A stretch of 64,000 bases of DNA from Streptomyces sp. NBC_01224 (GTDB lineage: Bacteria > Actinomycetota > Actinomycetes > Streptomycetales > Streptomycetaceae). The stretch spans positions 8,861,001 to 8,925,000 of the forward strand of contig NZ_CP108529.1 of the NCBI RefSeq assembly GCF_036002945.1, given 5' to 3'. Position 1 is the stretch's first letter. The number at the start of each line of letters is the position of its first letter. Under the pieces are notes generated by a model. That model saw nothing but the letters and a program-made list of their open reading frames with translations, was not told the origin of the DNA and did no database searches. Below, piece by piece: positions 17,610-25,829 of the stretch. The translations under genes and the position numbers were made by a program.

Positions 17610-18231
17610 GTTCTCGTCCCAAGCTCCACGTCTCCACTGACGGTTCGGGGGTGGTCGGGCACGCGGGCGCACGTTTGCCGGCGGATCTTGCCGATGCCAC
17701 CGGTCTGACCACCGCCTACTCCACTGCGCTCAGGCCGCTGCGACCGCGTGGCACCGGGCACGATCCCGGTCGGACCGCCACCGATCTCGCGGTGATGCTC
17801 GCCGACGGCGGTGGGGGGATAGCGGATCTGGCTGTGCTGCGGGACCAGGGCGAGGTATTCGGACCGGTCGCCTCCACGCCCACCGCCTGGCGGTTGCTCG
17901 CCGACACCGGCGGGGCAGTACTTGCCTCGCTGCGAGCGGCCCGCGCCTCAGCCCGGGAAGTCGCAGCCTCACCCGCGGTGGACGCCGCCTCCGCCTGCGG
18001 ATCTCGGCAACCTGGCCCTGGAGACACGAACTGGCCACGGCTTTCCACCGCCTCGCTGCACTGCCCCGACCGGTTGACTGACCTGCGGTCCCCCGCCCAC
18101 CCACGATCCGAAGGACCCGGACAACCCGACCATCGCGCCGGGACTCCACCATGCCCAGGCAACAGAATCGCCTCGACCACCCGACAGTTGGTGATCAGCG
18201 CAGCCGCCTCAGCCCAACCGAAACGGCGAGG
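17477..18231 (+). mobile_element. Internally deleted IS1380-type element with both ends
   Basis: The left terminus at 17477 reads CCCCGCCGCTTCGGTTG. The right terminus at 18215-18231, read on the other strand, is CCTCGCCGTTTCGGTTG, an inverted match. Full elements of this type are ~1.65 kb; here only ~755 bp remain, with the transposase cut after ~130 codons. No 4-bp flanking duplication is seen (CTAA against CGAA). It may be mobilised in trans or be a relic. It is a different IS1380 type from the intact copy at 13.2 kb. Confidence 0.72.
17597..17990 (+). pseudogene. IS1380 transposase N-terminal fragment
   Basis: From a GTG at 17597 the frame reads MQGIGSRPKLHVSTDGSGVV then GHAGARLPADLADATGLTTA, later EVFGPVASTPTAWRLLADTG and LRAARASAREVA. 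This is the N-terminal quarter of an IS1380 transposase. Beyond about 17990 the match ends and the frame becomes compositionally random. The DDE residues are absent, so it is inactive. Confidence 0.8.
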
Positions 18232-18463
18232 CGAACCCGTGCGACAACTGGCCGTAGCTGCCTTGCACCACCAAATACAGAAACATCGACCACCGTTGGT
18301 CGATCCGCTTCGCCCCGCTGTCGGCCGCGACCGCGCTCGCCCCCGAACACCGCAGCCACGGTGACGAGGTGCTCCGCTACAACGGCGGTCCGGCGGTGCT
18401 CACCGTCCAGTTCCAGACCGACGGCTTGTGTTCGGTCGGTCACGTCCGCCGCGGGACGCCTGA
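18232..18463. other. Short spacer between IS relics
   Basis: A plus-strand stretch around 18300-18450 reads AATALAPEHRSHGDEVLRYN in one frame. It looks coding-like, but I do not recognise it and it has no start or stop context. It is probably the interrupted remnant of a host gene. Confidence 0.35.
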
Positions 18464-18954
18464 TCAGAGCGAAGCGAGAATCTTCTCCTCCTTCATGGGG
18501 CTGATCCCGTGTTCCGCCCACCGCGGGTGGTCCATGGGGCGGCCGCCGTTGTGCAGCAGTGGGCGCAGGTAGGCGAAGGCGGCGGTGCTCAGGCAGGCCG
18601 GATCGAGCAGGCCCGACACCCGCCGGAGAGTCTTCACGCTGGGAACACGGTAGCCGCCCGTGTGATCAGGTCATACGGGAGCTGGAACGCGGCGAGTTCG
18701 GCGTCGGTGGCGCGCTGGCACCACTCGGCCGCGGTGGTGAGCGAGTCATTGCCCGCCGGAGTCAGCGCGCACACGGACAACGCCAGGAGAGACGGTAGCG
18801 GGAAGCGGCGCCCGCACTCGGCACGTTGATCGGGGATGCGCGCGAACTCGGCCAACAACGCAGCGACTTCCTCGCCCTGGGCTCGGTCTGGCTTCGGATG
18901 CGGGGGCGCTGACGGTACGGCAGCGGACGTGGGAGATGCTCGAGGAACGGACAC
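18464..18954 (-). pseudogene. ISAs1-like transposase N-terminus, frameshifted and truncated
   Basis: EEVAALLAEFARIPDQRAEC then GRRFPLPSLLALSVCALTPA and SLTTAAEWCQRATDAELAAF match the N-terminal domain (PF13808) of ISAs1/H-repeat transposases. Near 18660 the frame shifts and continues as YRVPSVKTLRRVSGLLDP to MKEEKILASL before a stop at 18464. The catalytic DDE domain of the usual ~370-aa protein is absent. The GTG at 18954 is a guessed start. Confidence 0.68.
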
Positions 18955-19083
18955 GGCATCCTTGCAGATCGTGAAGCTTCGACGCCTCCGTGATCCACAA
19001 GGGGCCGTGTCCGCTTGCTTCCCGCTCTCCTGCTCCACTGGTCACCGTGAACCGGGACAACCCGCCTGAATTCCGGGGCCCTG

Positions 19084-19743
19084 CTAGTAGGGCTCGCCTG
19101 CCGGTCCATGAGGAGGGTGCCCGGCGTCAGGAGCGGCTGAGCTCGTGACCCATTCCGTGAGGGCGGTGAGGGCGTCCACCGGGTGTCTGGCACGGATCCG
19201 GATCCTTCGGTAGCGGTCGCCCGGCACCGGAAACTGCGGGGATCGGTCCGATCTGCGGGCGAGGCGCCAGATCCAGGTGCCGTGGTGAAGCCTTCGGGCC
19301 GAGGCGAAGTCGTGGTCGCCGCGTAGCCGTACCTCCACGTTCAGCGGTTCGCGGAACGGAGTCAGCTCGGTCGTGTCGTAGCCGATGCGGAAGCTGACCT
19401 CGGCGTCCTTCCAGTCCAGCCGATCGGCTTCCGCGATTCGCTCGCGCGCGATGCGGGCGCCTTTGCGGAGGAACACGGGGTCATGGATGACCAGGGCGTC
19501 GGTCTCCAGGGTGAGCCGGGCTCTGAACAGCAGAGCCCTAACAGTCTGCACCTGAGCCGGAACGGTCGCGAAGGACGCCGCACCGGTTGCCACGGCCATC
19601 GCGGTGCCCAGCACATCAGGCTGCCCCGCGACGGCGTCCAATCCGATTGTGAGGGCCGCCAACGGCAGGCCCAACCCCCACGGAAGCACGGCGAACATGG
19701 CGAGTACGGCCCGCCATCGTGAACGGACAAGCGCGATGTCCAT
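19084..19743 (-). CDS. Hypothetical two-helix membrane protein
   Basis: A 219-aa protein not matched to a named family. Residues ~10-55 contain two hydrophobic helices (AVLAMFAVLPWGLGLPLAAL; VLGTAMAVATGAASFATV). The rest is soluble and beta-rich and resembles a PH-like domain: RARLTLETDALVIHDPVFLR, RIAEADRLDWKDAEVSFRIG. The ATG at 19743 is chosen because the hydrophobic segment follows directly; a TTG at 19851 would add 36 residues. No good ribosome site decides between them. It stands alone between IS debris and the ABC cassette. Confidence 0.6.
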   Translation of the reverse strand: MDIALVRSRWRAVLAMFAVLPWGLGLPLAALTIGLDAVAGQPDVLGTAMAVATGAASFATVPAQVQTVRALLFRARLTLETDALVIHDPVFLRKGARIARERIAEADRLDWKDAEVSFRIGYDTTELTPFREPLNVEVRLRGDHDFASARRLHHGTWIWRLARRSDRSPQFPVPGDRYRRIRIRARHPVDALTALTEWVTSSAAPDAGHPPHGPAGEPY

Positions 19744-19851
19744 GACCGGCGATGCTAGGCGGCCGGGGCCGGCCATGCCAACATCGCCCACGCCCTCAGA
19801 CGCCATGGCCGCGATGACCGCCGAATCCTCAAAATCTACGGATTTGGACAA

Positions 19852-20311
19852 CCGGTCACCTAACCAGCCAGATCACCAACTCGCCGGGGCCCTGCCTCTC
19901 CCTGGACTCAAGATCCAGTGTCGAGGTGGGTGTCCATGATCAAGGTGGAGGGCCCGACACAGAAAACGCGTACACCCTGAATACCGGCTCCCATAGCCGA
20001 ACTGGCGCCGACGCCACCAAGCCATAGCTGGCCAATGCTGCTACCAACTCCGTACGCACCCTGATCGGGCAAGTCGCAAACTGCCGCCACTCTGACGACC
20101 CATCAATCCAACAGACTCCATACAGAAGCTTTGACCACCACAAATGGAGAAACGTTACCGGAGTATTAGGCGACGTGGGCGCGTCTGACCTGCTTCCGAC
20201 TGGAGAGTGAGCCGGATACGGCGAGTTTCCGACGCGGTGCGTCAGGGGCGCACTCGCCTACGGCAGACGAGAAAGAGGCCCCAAGGGACTGGAACCTGCT
20301 TCGGGAGCATG
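19852..20311. other. Intergenic stretch without a supported gene
   Basis: Lower-GC, no conserved frame on either strand, no IS motif seen. Confidence 0.45.
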
Positions 20312-20476
20312 TCAACAACGCCCCGAGAACACCAGGTCAGCGCTAAGGTCGGCAGACCTTCTGTCGAGCACGCACGCGTGGTCTTCGCGTCGCCAGCGTC
20401 GGTGGTCGGCCAGGGCAGAGGCGCCCGCGCCCAGCACGACGCCCAGCAGAGTGAACAGGGGTGCGATCCAGCTCAT
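20312..20476 (-). pseudogene. Truncated small single-helix protein
   Basis: From an ATG at 20476 the frame gives MSWIAPLFTLLGVVLGAGAS then ALADHRRWRRED. A one-helix N-terminus followed by a basic stretch is widespread in Streptomyces hypothetical proteins that normally continue for 100-200 residues. Here the sequence turns non-homologous and stops after 54 codons. Function is unknown. Confidence 0.4.
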
Positions 20477-20560
20477 GGCTACCCGCCTGCCGTGTCGGGA
20501 ACGCGCTGCGGTCTGGGGTCCGTTCGTCGCAGCGCACCGAGTACTGACTGGTCGCGGAAC

Positions 20561-21352
20561 TCATTCCGGGTCGCGGTTGAACTGCGCCGTCGACCAGCGG
20601 TAGCCGAGCGCGATCAGGCCGACACACCAGGCGATGGCGATCCATCCGTTGTGGCCGATCTCGGTGCCGAGCAGCAGGCCGCGGAGGGTTTCGATGGCGG
20701 GGGTGAAGGGCTGGTATTCGGCGATGGGCTGGAACCAGCCGGGCATGGTGTCGGCCGGGATGAAGGCGCTGGAGATGAGGGGGAGGAGGATCAGCGGCAT
20801 GGCCATGTTGCTGGCCGCCTCGGGGCTGGGGCTGGCCAGGCCCATGCCTACCGCGATCCAGGTCAGCGCCAGGGCGAAGAGCACGATGAGTCCGAATGCT
20901 GCCAGCCACTCCAGGACGGTTGCGTCCGCGGAGCGGAAGCCGATGGCCACGCCGACGGCGCCGACGAGGACCACGCTCATGACGGATTGCAGCACGCTGC
21001 CGACGACGTGCCCGATGAGTACCGAAGGGCGGTAGACCGCCATCGTGCGGAAGCGGGCGCTGAGGCCCTCGGTCATATCCATGGAGACGTACACCGCGGC
21101 CCCGATCACGGTGCTGCCGATGGTCATCAGCAGCAAGCCCGGGACGATGTAGGCGATGTAGTCGGAGCGGTCGGCGCCGCCGCCGCCGATGCCCGCGCTC
21201 ATCACGTCGCCGAAGATGTAGACGAAGAGCAGCAGCATCATGATCGGCGTGAGCAGCAGGTTCAGGGTCCCGGACGGGTAGCGCCGCGCGTGCAGCAGGT
21301 TGCGGCGCAGCATCGTGTTCGAGTCGCGTACGGCGAGGGCGAGGGAGCTCAT
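20561..21352 (-). CDS. ABC-2 type permease, DrrB-like
   Basis: A 263-aa ABC-2 permease with six predicted helices. NLLLTPIMMLLLFVYIFGDV is the first; YIVPGLLLMTIGSTVIGAAV and the EGLSARFRTMAVYRPSVLIG loop are typical of daunorubicin-resistance DrrB. Together with the DrrA-like ATPase it would form an exporter for a hydrophobic drug or lipid. Its ATG overlaps the ATPase stop (ATGA), so they are coupled. The C-terminus ends normally. Confidence 0.9.
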   Translation of the reverse strand: MSSLALAVRDSNTMLRRNLLHARRYPSGTLNLLLTPIMMLLLFVYIFGDVMSAGIGGGGADRSDYIAYIVPGLLLMTIGSTVIGAAVYVSMDMTEGLSARFRTMAVYRPSVLIGHVVGSVLQSVMSVVLVGAVGVAIGFRSADATVLEWLAAFGLIVLFALALTWIAVGMGLASPSPEAASNMAMPLILLPLISSAFIPADTMPGWFQPIAEYQPFTPAIETLRGLLLGTEIGHNGWIAIAWCVGLIALGYRWSTAQFNRDPE

Positions 21353-22350
21353 CGGACGGTCTCCTTGGGCTGGTTGGGGACGTTGGCTGGGCCGGTCAGG
21401 GCGAAGAACACGTCGTCGAGGTCGGGGGAATGGACGGTCAGTTCGTCCGCCTCGATGCCGGCGGAGTCGAGCCAGTCGAGAATGGAGCGCAGTTCGCGCT
21501 GACTGCCGTCGCTGGGGATGGACAGCGACAGTGCCTCGTCGTCCCGGGTGACCTCGCGCAGGGCGTCAGCGGCGGACTGGTACGTGACCGGGTCGGTGAA
21601 GCGGAGCCGGATGTGCCCGCCGGGGATGAGCCGCTTGAGCTCCTCGGCGGTGCCCTCGGCGGCGATCTTGCCGTCGTTCAGCACAGCGATGTGGTCGGCG
21701 AGCTCGTCGGCCTCCTCCAGGTGCTGGGTGGTGAGGAAGACGGTCACGCCGTCGGAGACGAGGCTGCGGATGATGCCCCACATGTTGTGGCGGGAGCGCG
21801 GGTCGAGCCCTGTCGTCGGCTCGTCGAGGAAGATGATCCGCGGGCTGCCGACCAGCGTCATCGCGAGGTCGAGGCGGCGCTTCATGCCGCCGGAGTAGGT
21901 CGAGGCGGGCTTCTTCGCGGCCTCGACGAGATCGAAGCGCTCAAGTAGTTCGGCGGCGACCCGCCGTCCCTCGCGCTTGGAGAGGTGGTGCAGGTCCGCC
22001 ATGAGGAGCATGTTCTCCTCGCCGGTGATCAGGCCGTCGACGGCGGAGAACTGCCCGGTGACACCGATCGCGGCACGGACCGCCTGCGGGTCGGCTGCCA
22101 GGTCGTGCCCGCCGACGTGCAGGTCACCGCCGTCGGCGGTGATGAGCGTGGACAGGATCTTCACGGCGGTGGTCTTGCCGGCGCCGTTCGGGCCGAGCAG
22201 CGCGAACACGGACCCGGCCGGGATGCGCAGATCGATACCGTCGAGGACGAGCTTTTCGCCGTATGACTTGCGTAGCCCGACGGCGGAGACTGCGGTCGGC
22301 GACGGGTGACCGTCGCCTTGACTGGATGTGGGCATGACAGGTGAAGGCAT
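21349..22350 (-). CDS. ABC transporter ATPase, DrrA-like
   Basis: A 333-aa ATPase with all core motifs: Walker A GPNGAGKTT, signature YSGGMKRRLDLAMTLVG, Walker B IIFLDEPTTGLDPRSR and the switch His in LTTQHLEEADELAD. The C-terminal ~100 residues are the extension found in DrrA (DUF4162-like) proteins. AAAGGA 8 bp upstream supports the ATG at 22350. It works with the permease downstream. The PadR/DUF1048 genes upstream make drug- or stress-induced efflux likely. Confidence 0.92.
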   Translation of the reverse strand: MPSPVMPTSSQGDGHPSPTAVSAVGLRKSYGEKLVLDGIDLRIPAGSVFALLGPNGAGKTTAVKILSTLITADGGDLHVGGHDLAADPQAVRAAIGVTGQFSAVDGLITGEENMLLMADLHHLSKREGRRVAAELLERFDLVEAAKKPASTYSGGMKRRLDLAMTLVGSPRIIFLDEPTTGLDPRSRHNMWGIIRSLVSDGVTVFLTTQHLEEADELADHIAVLNDGKIAAEGTAEELKRLIPGGHIRLRFTDPVTYQSAADALREVTRDDEALSLSIPSDGSQRELRSILDWLDSAGIEADELTVHSPDLDDVFFALTGPANVPNQPKETVR

Positions 22351-22662
22351 GGTGACGTCCTTTCGAAGGCTGAAGACACAGAGGGAGTGGAAGCTGTTTC
22401 GGAACTCGGATCGAGTGACTGCCCGTGACTACACGTCAGTCGTGTCGTCTTGGGGAATGGTGTCGAGCGGCCCGTCGCCGGAGACCTGCTCACCGGGGGC
22501 ATTGGCAGGGCTCAGCCAGGTCTCGCCGGGCCTGCTCGACCACCTCGGTGGACAGGATCTGCGGCGGCTTCTGGTGGCCGGTCGGCCCGCGCCTGCTCGC
22601 GCTGCGCCGAGGCGAACGAACCGCGCGTGCGGGCTATGCCCACTGGCATGAGGCGACGGGGG
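22351..22662. other. 312-bp gap inside the PadR-ABC gene set
   Basis: No conserved ORF is seen. Because the genes on each side are co-oriented, this may hold a second promoter for the ABC genes. The usual arrangement has shorter spacing, so an insertion or decay of a small gene is possible. Confidence 0.4.
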
Positions 22663-22989
22663 TTACTTCTCGGCCGTGCCGGGTTCCCTGCTGATGGACT
22701 CCTGATAGACGTCCGCATAGGTGCGGGAGTCCTTGACCAGGTCGTCGCAGAATGCGGCGACGTCCGTGCCGATGAGTTCCAAGACCCCCTTGCCCGCGGC
22801 GACGCCCTCCTCGAAGAAGTCGGCGATCCCGGGGAGCAGGGGCCCGTCAGGCAGGTCGATCGGCCCGACCTTGAACAGGTACTTCTGCATCTCCGTGTAG
22901 ACGATCTGGTAGTCCGGCGGGAGCGCCTTGACTCGAGCCATGTGCGCCCGCCACTGCTTCTTGCCCTCGATGATGTCCTGGATGCCCAC
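22663..22989 (-). CDS. DUF1048 family protein (second copy)
   Basis: A 108-aa helical protein of the DUF1048 family. Its N-terminus GIQDIIEGKKQWRAHMARVK and middle PPDYQIVYTEMQKYLFKVGP parallel the neighbouring DUF1048 protein. The GTG at 22989 follows GGGAGG. DUF1048 proteins nearly always travel with PadR regulators and ABC-2 exporters; their biochemical role is not established. It begins 1 bp after the stop of the first copy. Confidence 0.85.
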   Translation of the reverse strand: MGIQDIIEGKKQWRAHMARVKALPPDYQIVYTEMQKYLFKVGPIDLPDGPLLPGIADFFEEGVAAGKGVLELIGTDVAAFCDDLVKDSRTYADVYQESISREPGTAEK

Positions 22990-22990
22990 G

Positions 22991-23347
22991 TCAGCCTCCC
23001 AGCCGGTTCAATTTCCTTGCGACGTTCCTGTTCAACTGCTCGCGCCACCGGTCGCGATAGGTTCGAGCCCCTTCTCCACCGGCCAGCGCCGTGCAAAAGC
23101 CTCGGATGTCGTCGCCGAGCACCTCATGGACGCTCTGCCCGTCCGCCGCTGTTTGTTCGAGCAGCCCCAGGGCGGCGTCGAGGATCGGGATCAGGTTGCG
23201 GCCGGTGAAGCCGCCATGGGGAAAGAGGTGGCCCTTGATCTGTTCCCACGCCGCCCGGTATTCGTCTGGCAGGGCCTCGGCCCGGGCTTCGAACGCCTTC
23301 CATTCCCTGGTGAGATCGCTGCCTGTGATGGTCTCCCAGAAGTTCAT
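22991..23347 (-). CDS. DUF1048 family protein (first copy)
   Basis: A 118-aa DUF1048 protein: MNFWETITGSDLTREWKAFE, then RAEALPDEYRAAWEQIKGHL and VLGDDIRGFCTALAGGEGAR. It shares a fold and spacing with the second copy, so the pair arose by duplication. The ATG overlaps the PadR stop (ATGA), and the strong AAGGAGGG site lies in the end of padR, so expression is coupled to the regulator. Confidence 0.87.
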   Translation of the reverse strand: MNFWETITGSDLTREWKAFEARAEALPDEYRAAWEQIKGHLFPHGGFTGRNLIPILDAALGLLEQTAADGQSVHEVLGDDIRGFCTALAGGEGARTYRDRWREQLNRNVARKLNRLGG

Positions 23348-23670
23348 CTCCCGCCCTCCTTGAGCTTTTCGATGCGTGATGAGACGTACTGCCATTTCGT
23401 CCAGAACTTCGCGAGTTCCTCGCGTCCGGCGTCGTTGAGTGCGTAGAACTTGCGCGGCGGACCGACCCCGGATGGTCGTTTCGTCACCTGGACGAGTCCG
23501 TTCCTCTCCAGTCGCAGCAAGATGGTGTACACCGTCCCCTCGACGACGTCGGCGAAGCCGAGCTCGTTCAGCTGACGGGTGATGGCGTACCCGTAGGTTT
23601 CCTCGCTGCCGATGATTTCGAGCACGCACCCTTCGAGCGTGCCCTTCAGCATCTCCGTCAGGTCGTCCAT
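23344..23670 (-). CDS. PadR-family transcriptional regulator
   Basis: A 108-aa PadR winged-helix repressor. MLKGTLEGCVLEIIGSEETY then GYAITRQLNELGFADVVEGT is the DNA-binding helix region, and YTILLRLERNGLVQVTKRPS with PPRKFYALNDAGREELAKFW is the wing and hinge. GAGGAGG is 8 bp before the ATG at 23670. It heads the efflux gene set and probably represses its own promoter through the dyads at 23694-23728, releasing on ligand binding as PadR/LmrR proteins do. Confidence 0.9.
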   Translation of the reverse strand: MDDLTEMLKGTLEGCVLEIIGSEETYGYAITRQLNELGFADVVEGTVYTILLRLERNGLVQVTKRPSGVGPPRKFYALNDAGREELAKFWTKWQYVSSRIEKLKEGGR

Positions 23671-23693
23671 CGCGAGTCCTCCTCGGCCCTAGC

Positions 23694-23728
23694 GGTACTG
23701 CGTAGTACCGAGTACCACTATACGGTAT
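23694..23728. promoter_or_regulatory. Candidate PadR operator dyads upstream of the efflux operon
   Basis: Two dyads lie 24-58 bp before the PadR start: GGTACT-gcgt-AGTACC at 23694-23709, and ATAC-G-GTAT at 23720-23728. The second resembles known PadR/LmrR operators (ATAC/GTAT half-sites). Confidence 0.6.
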
Positions 23729-23767
23729 CACCGAGTAGTGGAGGCTGCCAGCGATCGGCGAACACGG

Positions 23768-23944
23768 ACCGGACCCTGCGAAGCGATCCGCGAAGCGAAG
23801 GAAGGGATCCAATGCGACGTGGACCTCGGTCCTCTGGTGTTCGAAGGGGACTTCACCGCCAAGACCGAGACCGCAGTCAACTCGTTCGTCTTCGTTGCCT
23901 CCATCACCTCCGGCACCCCACCCGGTGACCCGGCGGAGATCCGA
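23768..23944 (+). pseudogene. NUDIX hydrolase fragment cut by IS630
   Basis: One frame reads CEAIREAKEGIQCDVDLGPL then VFEGDFTAKTETAVNSFVFV and GDPAEIRRG. The first part resembles the NUDIX box (REAxEExG; here the second Glu of EE is Gly) and the rest the following strands of MutT-like enzymes. The N-terminus and C-terminus are missing; an IS630 end lies 65 bp downstream. It is the remains of a host gene. Confidence 0.55.
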
Positions 23945-24008
23945 CGAGGGCGCTCGCGGCGCTCCAGACGGTCGACGCAACCCCGTCCGCCGCCTCGACG
24001 GACAACTG

Positions 24009-24897
24009 GTGTCCTGCGCCGGAGATCCATCGTTAGTTCCTGTATGAGTGTTTCTGCGGGTGTGCCCGCACCGCGTCGTGGTCCGAAGCTGGAACCGTTG
24101 TTGTTGTCCGTTGACGAGCGTGCGGTGCTGGAGCGTTGGGCCCGGCGGGCGACGTCTGCGCAGGCGGTGGCGTTACGGGCGCGGATCGTGCTGGCGTGTG
24201 CAGGCCCTGACGTTCCGCCGATTGTTGTGGTGGCGCGGGATCTTCGGGTAGCGGCGGATACGGTCCGCAAGTGGCGTCGGCGGTTCCTGGCCGCCCGGCT
24301 GGACGGGTTGGTGGACGAGCCCCGGCCGGTCCGGCCGCCCACTGTCGGCGTCGACCAGGTGGAGGCCGTCGTGGTCAGCACGTTGGAGGAGATGCCGAAG
24401 AACGCCACGCACTGGTCGCGCAAGTCGATGGCCGACCGCAGCGGGTTGTCGAAGTCGACCGTGGGCCGAATCTGGCGCAAGTTCCATCTCAAGCCTCATC
24501 TGACGGACACCTTCAAACTGTCGGCGGACCCCTTGTTCGTGGAGAAGGTCTACGACGTGGTCGGGCTGTACTTCAATCCGCCCGAAGGGGCGGTGGTGCT
24601 GTCGGTGGACGAGAAGTCGCAGAGAGAGCATGGCTGGCCAAACACCCCCGATTCCACCTGCACTTCACCCCCACCGGTTCGTCCTGGAGCAACCAGGTGG
24701 AGAGGTGGTTCGGCTTCCTCGCCGACCCGAAGATCCGCCGCGGCTCCCACAAAAGCGTGCGTTCCCTGGAAGCCGACATCCGTGCGTGGGTCAAGGAGTG
24801 GAACGAAAACCCAACACCATTCATCTGGACCAAGACGGCCGAGGGGGTCCTCGACTCCCTCGCCCGCTTCTGCCAACGGATCTCCGGTGCAGGACAC
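24009..24897 (+). mobile_element. Internally deleted IS630-family element
   Basis: Terminal inverted repeats of 20 bp are visible. The left is GTGTCCTGCGCCGGAGATCC at 24009; the right, at 24878-24897, differs at one position. TA follows on the right, as expected for IS630; on the left the flank is TG, so the duplication is lost or the left junction changed. Full elements are ~1.15-1.2 kb; ~290 bp are missing from the middle of the transposase gene. Confidence 0.82.
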
Positions 24898-24900
24898 TAG
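24044..24900 (+). pseudogene. IS630 transposase with central deletion and frame change
   Basis: The N-terminal half is intact: an HTH region AVALRARIVLACAGPDVPPI then VAADTVRKWRRRFLAARLDG, and VVLSVDEKSQ with the first catalytic Asp. At about 24630 it jumps, in a different frame, to WLAKHPRFHLHFTPTGSSWS and NQVERWFGFLADPKIRRGS through to a stop at 24900. About 95 residues including the second Asp are lost. The missing segment corresponds to the IS630 fragment found at 16548-16680, though nothing proves they come from one copy. Confidence 0.88.
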
Positions 24901-25829
24901 GCGGGCACCAACTCCTGCGGTACGAAACCCGCTTCGGCCAGCCGCCGCCACAGTGCGTCCGGGACGGGGAAACGCGACGCCGCCGCGTTCGCCGTGACCT
25001 CGGCGGCCGACCGGCAGCCGACGACCACCGATCGGACTGCCGGATGCAGGGACGGGAACTGGATCGCTGCCGCGGCGAGCGGCACTCCGTACTCCGCACA
25101 CAGTTCCCGGCATCGCCGCGCGCGGGCCAGGGTCTGCTCGGGAACGGGGCGGTAGTTGAACATTGCGCCGGGGGAGGGGTCGGCGAGGAGACCGGTGTTG
25201 AAGACCCCGCCGACGACGACCGAGGTGCCGGTCTTCACGCACAGCGGCAACATCGTCCCGAGCGCGTCGTGGTCCAGAAGTGAGAACCGGCCCGCGATGA
25301 GGACGACGTCCACCTCGAACTCCGCCACATACGCGGCGAGCGGCGCACTGTGGTTCATGCCGAACCCGATCGCCCGTACCAGTCCTTCGTCCCGCAGTCG
25401 GCGCAGCGTCGGGTAGGCCGTGCGCCGGACCTCCTCCGGGAAGTCGTCCGCGTCGTGCAGATAGAGAATGTCGACCGACGACCGGCCCAGGCGGTCCAGG
25501 CTCGACTCCAGGGACGTGCGGATACCGGACTCCGTCCAGTCCGTGACGACCTCGCCGGGCGAGCCGTCGGGCCGTGGCCGCAGCAGCCAGCCCGTCTTCG
25601 TGGAGATCAGCGGCGCCGTGACGCCCGCCGGTGCCAGAAGGCGGCCGAGTCTGTCCTCGGCCTGACCGTGCCCGTAGCGCGGTGCCGTGTCGAAGTACGT
25701 GATCCCCTCGCGGGCCGCGGCCTCCAGCGTGGCCGCCGCGTCCGCCTCGGTCACCTCCTCGAACAGGCCGCCCAGCGGTGCGGTTCCGATGCCCAGGCGG
25801 GGCATTTCGAAGGGCAGTCGGCCGGTCAT
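24897..25829 (-). CDS. Aldo/keto reductase, probable L-fucose-type aldose 1-dehydrogenase
   Basis: A 310-aa aldo/keto reductase of the D-threo-aldose/L-fucose dehydrogenase group. LGIGTAPLGGLFEEVTEADA begins the barrel, and YFDTAPRYGHGQAEDRLGRL contains the catalytic Asp and Tyr. KTGWLLRP supplies the Lys and VDILYLHDADD the His. These enzymes oxidise L-fucose, D-arabinose or L-galactose to the 1,5-lactone with NAD(P)+. The next genes encode a lactonase, a fucosidase and an aldolase, so L-fucose oxidation is the best guess. The start at 25829 overlaps the stop of the upstream gene (ATGA). The TAG stop is made from the TA target site plus the first base of the IS630, so the native C-terminus may have been altered. 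Confidence 0.85.
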   Translation of the reverse strand: MTGRLPFEMPRLGIGTAPLGGLFEEVTEADAAATLEAAAREGITYFDTAPRYGHGQAEDRLGRLLAPAGVTAPLISTKTGWLLRPRPDGSPGEVVTDWTESGIRTSLESSLDRLGRSSVDILYLHDADDFPEEVRRTAYPTLRRLRDEGLVRAIGFGMNHSAPLAAYVAEFEVDVVLIAGRFSLLDHDALGTMLPLCVKTGTSVVVGGVFNTGLLADPSPGAMFNYRPVPEQTLARARRCRELCAEYGVPLAAAAIQFPSLHPAVRSVVVGCRSAAEVTANAAASRFPVPDALWRRLAEAGFVPQELVPA

